From Nectonema munidae (taxonomy: Eukaryota > Nematomorpha > Nectonematoida > Nectonematidae), in the NCBI GenBank assembly GCA_030549495.1, contig JAUIRK010000922.1, positions 62,001 through 126,000 of the forward strand: 64,000 bases of DNA, read 5' to 3'. Of this stretch, positions 35,140 to 46,600 are shown piece by piece. Numbering within the stretch: the stretch's first letter is position 1; every line of letters begins with the position of its first letter. Below the pieces are notes generated by a model that worked only from the letters and a program-made list of their open reading frames with translations, was not told the DNA's origin and searched no databases. A program made the translations under genes and the position numbers.

Positions 35140-37165
35140 CAAATTCTTTCATATACAAAAATAAAAAAGATTTATATTTCGATTTTAAATGATCAATAAG
35201 TAAAAATATCTCTTTTCAGAGAGATAAAAAGAGAAGGCTAAACATCCAAAATTTTAGAAATGTTTATTCGCCTTTTTCTTTTTCAACGAAGTTTCTCTAT
35301 TTTATTTCATAATTTAAAGTTTCATAATCAGTCGTTTTATTTTGAATTTTAAAAAATGGAGATTTAATTTAATTAAAGAAAAGACATATTTGAAAAATGT
35401 AGGATAAATAAACATCATTACTATAGTCATTCTTTCGCGGCAAAAAGGAATCTCGCCTCTAAAAATGTTTATCTGCGTTCCCGGGAATTAGTGACTCTTT
35501 TTCGGAAATGCGTGATTTCTTCTTAAAAAGGATTCCCAAAATATAATAAAAATTTATGAAAATGTAATTGAAAATAATTAAGCTTATATTAATTGATAAT
35601 AATTCATTTATATAAATACCCTTTTAATCTAAAAAGGTACACTATAAAAATAACATTACTAAAAGAGTTGTTCTAAAATTAAGAGAGAGGAATTTACTAA
35701 AACAGTTATTCAAAGACGAATTCCAAAACTAATTGGTTAACTACAATATTTAAATTTAAGAAAAAATATGAAAGTTTCAAAAATGCGAATGATTTAATTT
35801 TTCGGCCATTTGAATATGCTGTAATTAGAATTAAAAAATTTTTACCGAATTTTAATTCAAAAGATGAAGAATGTGACTTTATTTTTGTATACCAATCTTT
35901 GATTTTGAAAGAAAAGCTAGAAAGACAATTCAAAGTAAAATTTAAAAAAGTGAAAGCACGACCTCTCAATCCTAAAATATCATTTCCAGCAAAAGTTTGA
36001 AACAAAAAATAAATAAGTTTGAAGCAACAGGAAGTCAATCTTCTGACATTATTCAGTTAGAAAATGTTTTCCTATCCCTCCCACTTTGGTTGAATGTGAA
36101 AGAGCTCTTTCAGCAACCAGTTTGTTCATAAGAAAAATAAGAACTCGGCTGAGTGGAAAAAGGATTCCTTGTGTGTGTTTCCTTAAAAGTTGTTTTAGCA
36201 CGAGAAAATATCATTTTTTGCATCAAGTTTAAAATAAAAATAAAGTTTTGAGAATTTTCAAAACATATTGACATTAATTATATTCTATTTATAAGTAAAG
36301 TGCTGAAGGGGAATTTGTTGAAATAAAAAGAGGAAACAAAAAAAGTTCAGTTTCAAACAAATTTCAATAAATAAAACAAATTTTCGATTACACGATTCTT
36401 TATCAAGTTAAAGTAGTGAATGTAGAAGATGTAAATGCTTTGAAAGAAAATGGATATTCTACTTAGTTATCAATTTTTTCACAAAATTCAATTCTCGAGA
36501 ACCAGGATCAATATTTTTTCTCGCTAATTCCCGGGATTTCATGGTTGATGAAAAAACAGAAACACTAATCATTACCTTTGAGTTTAGCATTGTAATGGAG
36601 GAAGAATGATGGCAGCAACACCTTAAAACTTCTTTCTATATTACGTTTTGTAGACGGAAGACAACGTGTTTCTGCGAAAAGTAAACAAAATCTAGTTTTT
36701 GCAATTTCACACTTTATAAAAGTAATGATGTGCCTCTAACAAGGGAGACACAAATTTCAGGTTTATTATGTGAATGAAACGAGAAGGAAATTTTTAGTCT
36801 CTAAGATGACGAAGACCAGCTACAAAGCACACCCTATAGTCCTAAACGTTATTCGATTCTCTGCATCAGTTTGAAAGCAACAAACCCTAACGATGTGATT
36901 ACTTTGAACTTAGTTAGCATTGGAACAAAGAAAGAGTGATAGCAGCAACACGTTAAGGATTTTTAGTGGGCCGATGAGGTTTCATCATAAATAATGGTGT
37001 CTTAACAGTATATTTTCCTTTTTCAATTGGCAAGTCGAGATTCATTCCATGATTTATCATTTTTTTTGGCATTCTTTCCAATTTCTTCAAGTGTCCCTAT
37101 CTTCCATTTCATGAAATTTGACTTCGAGATCTAGCTAGGAAAACTAAGAATTATTATACCAAAAC
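35140..37165. repeat. 0.95-kb repeat, copy 2, split by a hAT element
   Basis: It matches 18540-19480 on both sides of the hAT insertion: the left part is 35140-35421, the right part 36568-37165. The intact partner supplies the empty-site control for the insertion. Confidence 0.75.
35422..36567 (+). mobile_element. hAT element, 1.15 kb, internally deleted, 8-bp target duplication
   Basis: The flanks are perfect ATCATTAC copies at 35414-35421 and 36568-36575; the uninterrupted partner repeat has a single ATCATTAC at this point. The right end is TAGTGTTTCTG (complement strand) and the left TATAGTCATTCTTT, so the very end of the left side is slightly altered. A shared subterminal motif CCCGGGAATTAG occurs in inverse orientation near 35480 and 36521. 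Remains of the transposase C-terminal dimerisation region read VECERALSATSLFIRKIRTR at ~36091-36150. Upstream coding has stops; most of the transposase is missing. Confidence 0.88.
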
Positions 37166-37169
37166 TTGT

Positions 37170-38640
37170 AAACATACTTCTTAAAGATTTAGTTGTTGGC
37201 TCTAATATGTACAAATCTATAAAACAAAAATTTTGATAAAATTAAATATTAAATCTTTTTAACATCATTTTCGATTTAAATTATCATATCACTAAAAAAA
37301 TCTAAACTTTTGTCAAGAAACTTAATATAAAGATTCAAAAAATGAAGCAAAACACAAAAATATGTTTTATATTCAAGTTTGAATATAATGAATCTGTGAA
37401 TAAAAAGTTTTTTCCGAATAAAAAATTAATTCTTGAAAAAAACTCGATTAATACGAATTATCTGCATCAAAATTCATTGAAAGCTTAAAATGTTAAACTT
37501 GAATTGCATTTTAAAATGTGGCCTTTCGGCATTTCCATTCCTTTGAATATTTTTCACGTTTTCAAGACAACTTAGGAAACACATTCGCAATATATTTTAA
37601 CTTCAAAATACTCAGATAGGGGCTGTTGTGAACTCAGACCATTCAAATAATTATAATGCATATTCTATGATAACTTCTATTTTCGGGGCTAGCCTGAAAT
37701 TTCTTTCGGCTTTTCCAAAAAATTAGCGTTCTGATCTTTTATAATGTTTCAAATATTTTTCCTATCCTCAGCTTGCTATAAGCTGTGGATGGAAAATTAC
37801 TTTAACTTAATGAAAAAATGAAAAGTCAGTATGCCATACGTCTGATTTCCAATGGCCTCCACCTTTATCGACGGGTCTGAAATGATTTAAAAAGATCAAG
37901 ATATATGAAAGATGATATAAGAAACTATGTCTGATCTGATGCTGTCATTTATTTTCCTTGAAAATCAATCAAACCTGTCAATCAATGTCAAATATATAAG
38001 TTGCAAGATAAATTATACTTGCATACTGTGGAATAAATGCTTTATTGCAAGTGAAGAAGAGAAGAAATGATCCCTTTCAATGAAATGAAGAATTAAGTAG
38101 AATGCCTTATATACTCGTGTTTTCCAATAAAACGTATGCCTGCGGTGTGTCGATCAAAGTTAGATTCTAGCTCACGGTGACATGTTGTGTGAGGCCATCG
38201 TTGTTAAGGTAAACGGAGAAGCTGAACACGGAGGATTTTCTTCATCACGACTTCACTATCCTGCGCATATGTTTCGCTTACTCGATCATAGCAAAGCTCC
38301 TATTTATTTTCTTCATCACCTCACTATCATATGTTTAGCATTATAACTTTACTCACTTCTTGTTTTATAATCTTTATTGATGATATCAATATTTCAAAAA
38401 AAAGAGTTTTTGAAGACTGTACATTATTATTGTACAAAATCCTCTTGTCTAGGTAAATTTTTATAGATTTTTTTATATCAAATATTATGCAATAGACCAA
38501 TATATTTGTTTTTAATAATTTCTAGATATAATTTATTAAAATTAAATTTTAAGGATTTATTTAAATTTATAAGCAAACTATTTTTTACATTATAGAACAC
38601 TGCTTATTTGTGTTTTTTTTAATTAATTTTAGGAAAAATT
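37170..38640. other. Spacer with one array-A-like unit and a short direct repeat
   Basis: At 37950-38030 the sequence AAAATCAATCAAACCTGTCAA followed by TCAAATATATAA matches the right edge of array A (~3445-3495). Near 38237-38345 TTTTCTTCATCAC with following CACTATC...ATATGTTT occurs twice about 72 bp apart. The slightly GC-richer stretch 38090-38280 has no identified function. Confidence 0.45.
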
Positions 38641-38649
38641 ATTTACCGA

Positions 38650-40110
38650 AAAAACACCACAATGACCCCTCTCAAAATAGTTTCTCATAATCATGAAAAA
38701 ATTAATGAAAGAAAAGAGTACACTATTTTAACACCAAGATAAAAGAAGAGGCTAAAAATTCTATCAGAGCAGCAAGCCATATTTATCACTAAAGTAATTT
38801 TAACTTACTGTTTTGACTATATTATTTAAACTTGTGATATGAAAAATTTTTTTAGAGATAATTTGACTATGTTAACAAAGAATGATAGAGAAAGAATGGT
38901 TTCCAAACAGACAATTCTTCGAAGAATACGTTAATATAAAAAAAGACTTCCTTCTCCAAAATTGATAACTTTTCCGATTCCTACAATTTACCACACTTTA
39001 AATGGAGTACCCTTTTTACAAATTGACAAACTTGTTTTAACAAATAAAAGGCTTTTGGTATTCCATGGAAAAATTCTAACTTATTTAGACCAAGTGAGAA
39101 CCATTGAAAATCTTTACATTGATGGTGCTTTTAAAAAGGCACCAAACATCTTTCATCAAATTGTTACAATTCATACTTTTTACAATAAAATCCAACTTCC
39201 AATACTTTACTATATTGCTTGTGATAAAAAAGAAGAAACTTAGAGGTTTTAAATTTTACTCAAATTTTTAATATTTTTACATTATTGGGGTTATTCTAAG
39301 AGAAATCTATCAAGCTTTAAAATTGCACATGGACGTTTCTAAAGTGAAAACTATAACATCTGATTATGAAAATGCAATTATATCATCAAATAAAAAAGTT
39401 TGTTTTATAATAAATTTATTTCAAATATGATATTTAAAATATTTTAGGAGTTTCCAAACGCAAAGTTTACAGGATGCTATTTTCATTTTTCACAATATTT
39501 ATAGAAAAATTAAATCCCTTGGGTCTGTCAAATTATACTCCACAAGTGAGTCGTTTCATTTCATTTTCAATGTTAAGGTAAACTACTTTTAATTTTGGGT
39601 AAAGGTAGTTTACAGAAAAATTAAAATTTTAAAGACTCCAATATCCAAGAATTTTACAAATATTTTGAAAAGATTTGGTTTGATTTAAATAAAATGCATA
39701 CGTGGAATGGAATGGAGAAAAAATAACTATTGTGAAGGTTTTCACAACAAGTTCACTTATTTTTACTTTCTTTTATAATTTATATTTTTCACTACTATCT
39801 TGTCTTCCATTTGAAAAAAGGAATGTCTGGGAAGTTCTTTCTTTTTTCACAAAGTGCGAAGAAAAGATTTGGAAAGACGTGCCTGAAATAGAAAGTGTGG
39901 ATTCCGGGTATTGTTTGAGTGGAGGAAACAAGGAGAAAAATGATGAAAAACAAAAATTGTTAGAAAAAATATATGACACAATCTTTACTTCTTTCCCAGT
40001 CGAATTTCTTTGTATGTATATCCTGCTAAAAATCTTGATTCAGAAGAAAGTCAAGACACATACACATTGGATTTTTCAGTTATAAACAGAAGAGCAAATT
40101 TTAGCATTTC
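38650..40110 (+). pseudogene. MULE transposase 1, with short introns (broken)
   Basis: Mutator-like transposases cut DNA with a DDE active site. Blocks in order: SHNHEKINE (~38688, FLYWCH-type zinc region end), QTILRRIR, the frame 38962-39243 with NLYIDGAFKKAPNIFHQIVT (first catalytic Asp at ~39120) and LPILYYIACDKKEE, then KTITSDYENAIISSNKK (~39348, second Asp), EFPNAKFTGCYFHFSQ (~39451) and RNVWEVLSFFTKCEEKIW (~39818). Gaps between blocks start GT and end AG and are 40-110 bp, so they are introns, placed as in the second MULE at 42750-44480. Damage: a stop at 39241-39243, one near 38930 (RRIR-stop-YKKRL) and others. Confidence 0.8.
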
Positions 40111-40114
40111 TTCA

Positions 40115-40560
40115 ATTTTAAATTGATGTTGATTTGTTTGTGTTTTATACATTTGTTACATTTATATAAAAAATTTTCAAATTTTTATATAATAAAGATG
40201 TTTTTTTTAGTTGAATTTTATTTTTCATTGTACTATTGATGTTATAGTTAATTTTATTTAATAATGTTGATATTTTGACTTAATTTTTATAAAAGTTTTA
40301 TAGACATCATTGTACTATTTTTACAATGAACAAGTGTCACACTGAGTCTTTCTGTAAAATAAAGCAAGAACTTAAAGTTTTTAATTTTGATCATAATATT
40401 CTGTTAAGTTGAAAAATCAAAAGGAGTAGTAAATTCTGAATTTAATAGATTTATATTTAAAAAAGTTAATTATATTGTTTTAATTTTTATTCAATAAAAT
40501 ATACACTCAGTTAGAAATGCTTTTATATTTTACACCTAAATTTAAATGTATACTTTAAAA
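40115..40560. other. AT-rich spacer
   Basis: This may be the 3' part of MULE 1. No terminal inverted repeat was picked out and no coding signal is seen. Confidence 0.35.
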
Positions 40561-40565
40561 AAATT

Positions 40566-42135
40566 CAAAAATATGTTACTTTTCTTGTTTTTCTTCTATA
40601 TTTCAAATCTGATTCCCTGACTATACTCCTTATGTAATCTCCTATCATATTTTCATCACAATGACCCTGATATCTTCGTTCAATCTCTTTTAAATCGTCA
40701 TGAAATCTCTCTCCTTGTTCTTCAGAAAAGAAAATGCTGTTTTTAAATCTGTCCAAATGAGATTTCAACATGTGCATTTTTAATGACATTCTACAGCCCA
40801 TTAATTCAAAAGACTTCATCAAATCCTGTATGAGATCTTGGTAATTTTCTGCTCTGTGTTTACCCAAAAAACCTTCAACAACAGCTTTCATGCAAAACCA
40901 AGCCTTTTTTTCTGTTTCTGTAAGAAGATTTAAAAAATCATCGGAGTTAAAAATCTTCTTCATTTATGGTCCAATAAAAATACTACCTTTAATTTTTGCT
41001 TCAGATAGTTTGGGGAAAAAATAAAGTAGATATTTAAAAGCTAGTGAACTTTGACTTAAAGCCTTCACAAATTGCTTCATTAAGCCTAATTTGATGTGAA
41101 AGGGAGGTATCAAAACATTTTTAGAATCAATTAATGGATTCCAAATGATGTTTCTTTGACCCACAACAAAAGTTTCTCTTTGTTCCCAGAACTTTTTTTA
41201 TAGTGGTCAGTAGTAGCCCTGCTGTTCCAAAGACAAAGAAAGCACTGATACTTTATAAACACGCCCTGTAATCCAGAAAGGAACGCAATTATCTTAAAAT
41301 CGCCAATGATTTCCCAATTGTATTTATGATACTGTAATGATTCTAAAAGAATTTTGATAATATAATAATCTTCTTTTAGGTATAAAGAATGAGCTAGAGG
41401 TATTGTTGAGAGTTTGTTTTGATTATGAAGTAAAACTGCTTTCAAACTTGCAGTAGAACTGTCTATAAACAGTCTCCATTCATAGCAATCAAAATTAACG
41501 TCAATCGAAAAAAAAGTCCTCTTACATCATTGCAAAAACAAAGACCATAAGTAAAAAAAATAGAAAAAGACTTATGTCTATGTCTTTGGCTTGTGACTTG
41601 AACTTCTTTTTTGACTAAATTCCATTGCTTCATTCTAGAAAGAAATATTTCTGCATTTGTTTTAGTAAGACCCATGTCCCTTATCAAGTCATTTATTTCA
41701 TTCTGATTTGGAAAATATGGCGTTTTATCGTTTTTTATCAGGTGTATATTCGTCATCTTCTAAACTCGTTAGTTCTTCGCTATCGTCATCATTTTTTTCT
41801 TGATGAGAATTATTCAATATCGCTACAGGATACTGAGAGCAGTGTGGAATAGGTGCTCGTGATGATGGTATGTCTGGATACTCTATTGCTGGTGATTTTT
41901 CCTCTTCGTTTTTTACTCACATCCACCAAACAAAAAAGCAGTTTGTTGAGTGATCTGTTGGTTAAAACCATGAACGAGGAAAAGAGAATTTCATGGATCT
42001 ACTTTCACCACGAAGCCAGCCTTTAAGAGTTTTCTTACAATTTTGACAAAAAAAATGTGGAGCCCAAGGTTTATTCTGATCCGCCAGGTGAATTCCAAAA
42101 TATTTATAGTAGGCTTCGCAGACGGTTCTAGGAGA
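40566..42135 (-). pseudogene. Repeated protein family of unknown function, copy 2 (nearly full length)
   Basis: From the N-terminal side (42135 downward): FGIHLADQNKPW, APHFFCQNCKKTLKGWLRG, then an acidic stretch (NDDDSEELTSLEDDE) and QNEINDLIRDMGLTKTNAEI (frame 41463-41756), LCFCNDVRGLF, MKAVLLHNQNKLSTIPLAHS and NWEIIGDFKIIAFLSGLQG with CFLCLWNSRATTDH (41131-41445), NIIWNPLIDSKNVLIPPFHI and KLGLMKQFV (40964-41164), and finally FLGKHRAENYQDLIQDLMKS, MSLKMHMLKSHLD, FSEEQGERFHDDLKEIERRY (40565-40963). The order equals copy 1 at 23075-24590, so the family is real. Only a few frame changes break it (near 41160, 41460 and around 41760-41900). The GDF, HxxxHLD and EQGERFH blocks could be metal ligands. 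It lies between two MULEs. Confidence 0.75.
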
Positions 42136-42139
42136 AAAG

Positions 42140-42745
42140 GCTTATAACAACAAAAGGCTAACAATTCATTGATGCGTGTATGATGATGAATGATATATAA
42201 AATATCCCATCAAAATGTGACTCTTGGTAATAAGGATGTAAAGTGTGAAACGGGTATGAGAGTGATAAAAATTAATAGATTTCATATACCCAAGTTGCTT
42301 GTGATACACCACTATACTTAACATATCATCATATATTATTTTTATAAATACAAGTAACGTTTTGTTTCTGCATTAATATGCATTTTTATTTTTAAAATAA
42401 ATATGAAATTTATATAATATATTTTTGTAAAACTCATTTATAGGTTATAATTGTAAGTTATTTTTTAAAATGCCGTTTTGATCAAGATTGAACATATATA
42501 AAAACTATTATAAACTAGTTCATTTTATTATAAATTTGCAATAAAAAATATAATATGTACTTAAAATAAATTAGTTTATTTTTTTCGTTAAAAAAAAATT
42601 AATAGTGCAGCCACGAAAATATCATTTTTTGCATAAAAATTAATAACTAAAAAAGTATACCAAAAAAGTAACAACAATATTATATAATATTAAAAATCGC
42701 ATTATAATAAATTACTTTCATAACAAAAAAACATATTAAAACTTT
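42140..42745. other. AT-rich spacer before MULE 2
   Basis: No coding signal. A few small repeats of T- and A-rich sequence are present. Confidence 0.35.
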
Positions 42746-42749
42746 ATTA

Positions 42750-44480
42750 TAAATCAAAATTGAGTTGATTGAAAAGTTGTTAGATTTTTCGTTCAAAAAA
42801 GAAATATTAAATTTTCTTATATCTTCGGAGGTAAAATTGTTTTTGTTCAGCTTGATTGGATTGGAAATAAGATTTGATAATCTTGACAAAAAAAAGTAAA
42901 CATCATTATTTTCTTCGAAATCCAGGTAAATCCACTTTTTGAGGAGATAGAATTGACTCTTTCAATTTCTTCCATATCCGTTAAAAACATGTTTTCTTCA
43001 TAGATAAAAAAGTCAATAACCTCCCAAATTGTTGTCTTGTCATTTTTAATATGTAACGTTAAACTTTGTAGATAATTAGAACATTAATATTTAAATTAAT
43101 AAAAGGTATTTACGAGTTATGGAAACCTTCGCAATGATTATTAGTTCTAATTTTACGTTTGAAAACTGACCACATTTCATATGGAAAAATTTTAAACCAT
43201 GTGTTTTCGAAATATATAAAAAATTCTTCCATTTTTAGCTCTTTAAAAACTTTTTTAAATTTTTCACAAACAATTTTAATCTAAAAAAATTAATTTAATT
43301 TGTTTAAATATATACATCAACAAGTGCTTACTTTTTGAACAGGCAGAAAACATATTGCTAAAAACATTTTCTAAAGTTTTCATTTTTTATATAAAGTGGT
43401 CCAAATCCAAGTGATATAAGCTTGCGATATATTGCTTGCTTGAAATGAAAGTAGCAGCCTAAGTATTTGGCTGATGGAAAAGTCTAATATAACAAAAATT
43501 AATTAAAAGCTACAAAAAGTGTTCAAATTACCTTTTTAGCTGCTGATATTATTGCCATTTCAAAATCTCCACAAACATATTTTAAATTTTCAAAATTTAT
43601 GTTATTTTTTAAGTGTTCAAAAACTTCTCTAAAAAATATTAATGAAGTTTTTTAAAATAAAGCTCATTAATAAAATAATATTACACATAAGTTTCTTCTT
43701 TTTGACTGCAAAGCAAACAATAGATGACAGGAATCTGGATTCTGTTGTGCATTGCATGTATTGTAAAAATTTGCATAAAATGTTTAGGTGACTTTTTAAA
43801 TGTTCCGTCAATGTAAATTGCTTCAACATTACAAACACTTTTCAAATGATTAAAGACTTCACCATAAAAAATAATGATTCTTTCCCTATCAAAGATGGCA
43901 TCATATTGTTTAAATAATGTCCCCGAGCAAAAATGATATTTTTCAGGGATGCTGAAATAAATACTATCTAGATTTTTTCACGTTTTCTATTATATCTTAT
44001 ATTTCTTAATACATTTTGTTTTTTTAACAGACATCTTTTAACAGCACTGAGTGTAGAAATATTTTCTCTATTAAAAAACAAAAATAAAACTAGCAAGAAA
44101 CTAATATAAGGGTTTACCTATATATTTGACTTGTTGATTTAAAACTATTTCTCGCTTCATTTTTTATTTTCTCAAAGTTCCATTTCGCTGTTTTCTTCAT
44201 GATTGTGAGGAACATACTTTTTAATACAATTTGCAATATTTTTTTTAAAAATAATTCTTCCTAAAAAAAATTAAAACATTATAACCTTTATGGTATTTTT
44301 TAAAACCCCAAAGCAATTAAATAAAATTATTTCAAATTTATATATAAAATTTTAAAAGTACCTGGACACTTTTTTGAACGGTGTTTCGTACATTGATGTA
44401 AGATCGTTGTTTGATATTCTTTTTGTTTATAATAGGTATAACCGTTGAAAAACCTTTTGAAAGAAAATGAAATAAATAAA
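42750..44480 (-). pseudogene. MULE transposase 2, multi-exon, nearly intact
   Basis: Exons read on the minus strand: a FLYWCH-like start (KNIKQRSYINVRNTVQKSVQ, ~44420-44361), VPHNHEENSEME then FEKIKNEARNSFKS (~44210-44110), ENISTLSAVKRCLLKKQNVL (~44065), PEKYHFCSGTLFKQYDAIFD to AIYIDGTFKKSPKHFMQIFT (ending 43687), exon 43628-43532 with KYVCGDFEMAIISAAKK, and an exon from 43483 with TFPSAKYLGCYFHFKQ. Then comes MEEFFIYFENTWFK with RTNNHCEGFHNS (~43265-43115), DKTTIWEVIDFFIYEE (~43045) and a C-terminal piece near 42870-42760. Introns are 48 and 58 bp at 43484-43531 and 43629-43686 with GT-AG ends. Catalytic Asps are at YIDG and GDFE. Two apparent frame slips, near 43970 in an A run and near 44170, are the only damage I noticed. 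Confidence 0.82.
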
Positions 44481-45299
44481 CAACAAATATTAAAATAGTT
44501 TATAAAAATATTGTGGAAATAATTAACTAGAATTAAAACTCTGCAAGTCTCTTATTGTGCATAAAATACTTGTAATAAGATTAGTAGAAAAATTCAGGAA
44601 ATAATTATCAAGAATTATAACTGTGCTGTCTTATATTGTGCATAAGATTAGTAGAAAAAATCTGGAAATAATTATCTACTTTTAATGGTTGTTGTATTTT
44701 TTCCTATGTATTACGTCAGCATGTTGAAAAACGAAAAAACTGTGAGCCTCGTTTTCAAGGTTATTCTGGAACTTCATCAACAATAGTTGTTATTGCAATT
44801 TTTCTTTGTTGCGTTTTCTTGTTTCTGTTTCTCTCCTACTTCTAATGGATAGTTCATCTCTCTCTGAAACTTCCTCGGTCTCAAGTACAGAATACTCTTC
44901 AAGTTTGAATTCATCTTATTCCCTTTCAAGCTCTGAGAGCAGCGATCTTGAATATGATGAAAATCTTCAAGCTCCTGATGGAACTTTGTACTCATGGGAC
45001 CCTTCACTTAAAAAGGCTGGAAGGCCCAAAACAAGAAACACAAGAAATTTGTCCAGAAATCCTTCAGGAACAAAAGGCGTTGCTAAACATGTGACACGAC
45101 CACTTGAGGCGTTTTCCTTGTTTTTTTCGCAAGAACTGATCACTCATATTTACAACATGACTAAGAAAAAAATGGATGATAATTACAAGTATTTTTAACA
45201 TTTATCTCACTAATTTTTTTTTTTTTTTTTACGTTTTTTGTTGATGTATGTATGAAGAAAAGTATGAGTGTGTGTGTTTTTATGTGTGTGTATGCATAT

Positions 45300-46337
45300 T
45301 AGAGCCCTGAGCGGGCCAGAAAATTTGTCTTCACCCGCCCCAACCCGAACATTGTCATTGTCAGTCTGCACCGCGCTGCACCAGCGTTCAACAAGTCTGT
45401 ACCCACCCACCAATCAAATGTTTGAATTTTGTCGCACCCACCCCCTCCCCCTCGCAACTATTCTACCGTACTATCCAAACCAGCAGCTAAAACAGCAAGA
45501 TCATACAAAATTGAGAGAAGTCGCTGTTTCCCTATTTCATTTTTACAAGACAATATGATATTTTTTTTCGAAACTTTTGGCATTACATTTTACTATCTAT
45601 TACTTCTGTTGCATACTGATCTTTCCATCTTGCGAATTCTCACCAACCCGATTTCATATTGATTGGGGAACTCACACCTGCCCCGCCCCGCCCCGCCCAA
45701 TTTTTTACAGACAATCCACATCCGCCTGCCCTACTTTAAAAACAACGCCCGCATCTCGAATGCGGGTTCTACAAAACCCGCACCGTTCGGCCTCCTTGCG
45801 CCGCTTACCCACCCGGTGCATAACTCTAACGTATATGTGTATGTGTTTAGATCCCTCCGAGGGTCGAAAAAGTTTGTCCGCATCCGGACCGTACCCGTAT
45901 TTTACTTGCTTGTACCTATCCCGCCCTTTAACTATTGAAATTTTGCCTCCCACCCAGCCCCGCCTCGCCCGCCCTAAACTATTCTACTGTACTATCCAAA
46001 CCCGCAGGTGAAACAGCAAAATCGTCCGAAATTTAAAAAATTGCGTGCTTCTATTTGTTTTCTTTGCAGGATAATATGATCTTTTTGTTTCAAAACTGCA
46101 TTGCATTTAGCTTTCTATTACTTCTATTTATTACTTATCTTTCTGTTTTGCTAACTATCACTAACCTGCTATTATACTGATTGAAAAACCCAAAACCGTC
46201 CCGTCCCTTGAGAACTTTTTCACGGATAACCTGCGTTCGCCAACCCCACCTGAAATTTGATACGAACAACCATACCCGCATTTTAAATGTGGGTCCCAAA
46301 AAAGCGGCACGGGCTACCCGCCTATTATAGAGCTCTA
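45300..46337. mobile_element. GC-rich hAT-like MITE, tandemly duplicated, inside piggyBac 1
   Basis: The outer ends are TAGAGCCCTGAGCGGGCC at 45300-45317 and, in inverse orientation, GGGCTACCCGCCTATTATAG with AGCTCTA ending 46337. Inside are two diverged copies of one unit in the same orientation: about 45300-45828 and 45850-46337. Shared landmarks are ACTATTCTACYGTACTATCC (near 45459 and 45979), an ATAATATGAT block (near 45552 and 46070) and a middle junction reading GCATAACTCTAACG. The unit is much richer in C and G than its surroundings and resembles hAT-type ends. The flanks are TG-rich and no exact 8-bp duplication is visible. Confidence 0.65.
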
Positions 46338-46600
46338 ATGTGCATCTGAATATGTGTAAGTGGTGTGTGAATAAAAGTGTATTTGTTTGGGTGAAAGAGT
46401 ATGTTTATGTATGTGTATAAATGTGTTTATAAGGTATATATTATATAAGGTGTAATATAAGGTGTGTCGACTGTGTAAGTGCGAGTCTGAGTGTGTGTTT
46501 TTTAGCGTTAATTTGTGTGTGTGCCAATCTGTGAGTTATTGTGTTTGTATTCTTATTTTGTGTAGGTGTGGATGCTTGTTTTTGCTGGATGTTTCATACT
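46338..46600. repeat. TG-rich microsatellite-like tract
   Basis: Imperfect GTGTAT/TGTG repeats run from 46338 to about 46600, continuing the type seen at 45260-45298 left of the MITE pair. The MITE therefore probably inserted in a TG repeat that itself had inserted into piggyBac 1. Confidence 0.7.

Noticed and set aside
35706-36038. Minus-strand 110-codon frame
   Set aside because: It is antisense to the hAT element's own worn coding strand and has no family resemblance.
38040-38350. Possible solo LTR
   Set aside because: No TG...CA ends, target duplication or second copy in the window; only a 72-bp direct repeat was seen.
45210-46011. Overlapping Pro/Cys-rich frames on both strands as genes
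   Set aside because: They lie wholly inside the GC-rich tandem MITE; open frames there follow from composition.
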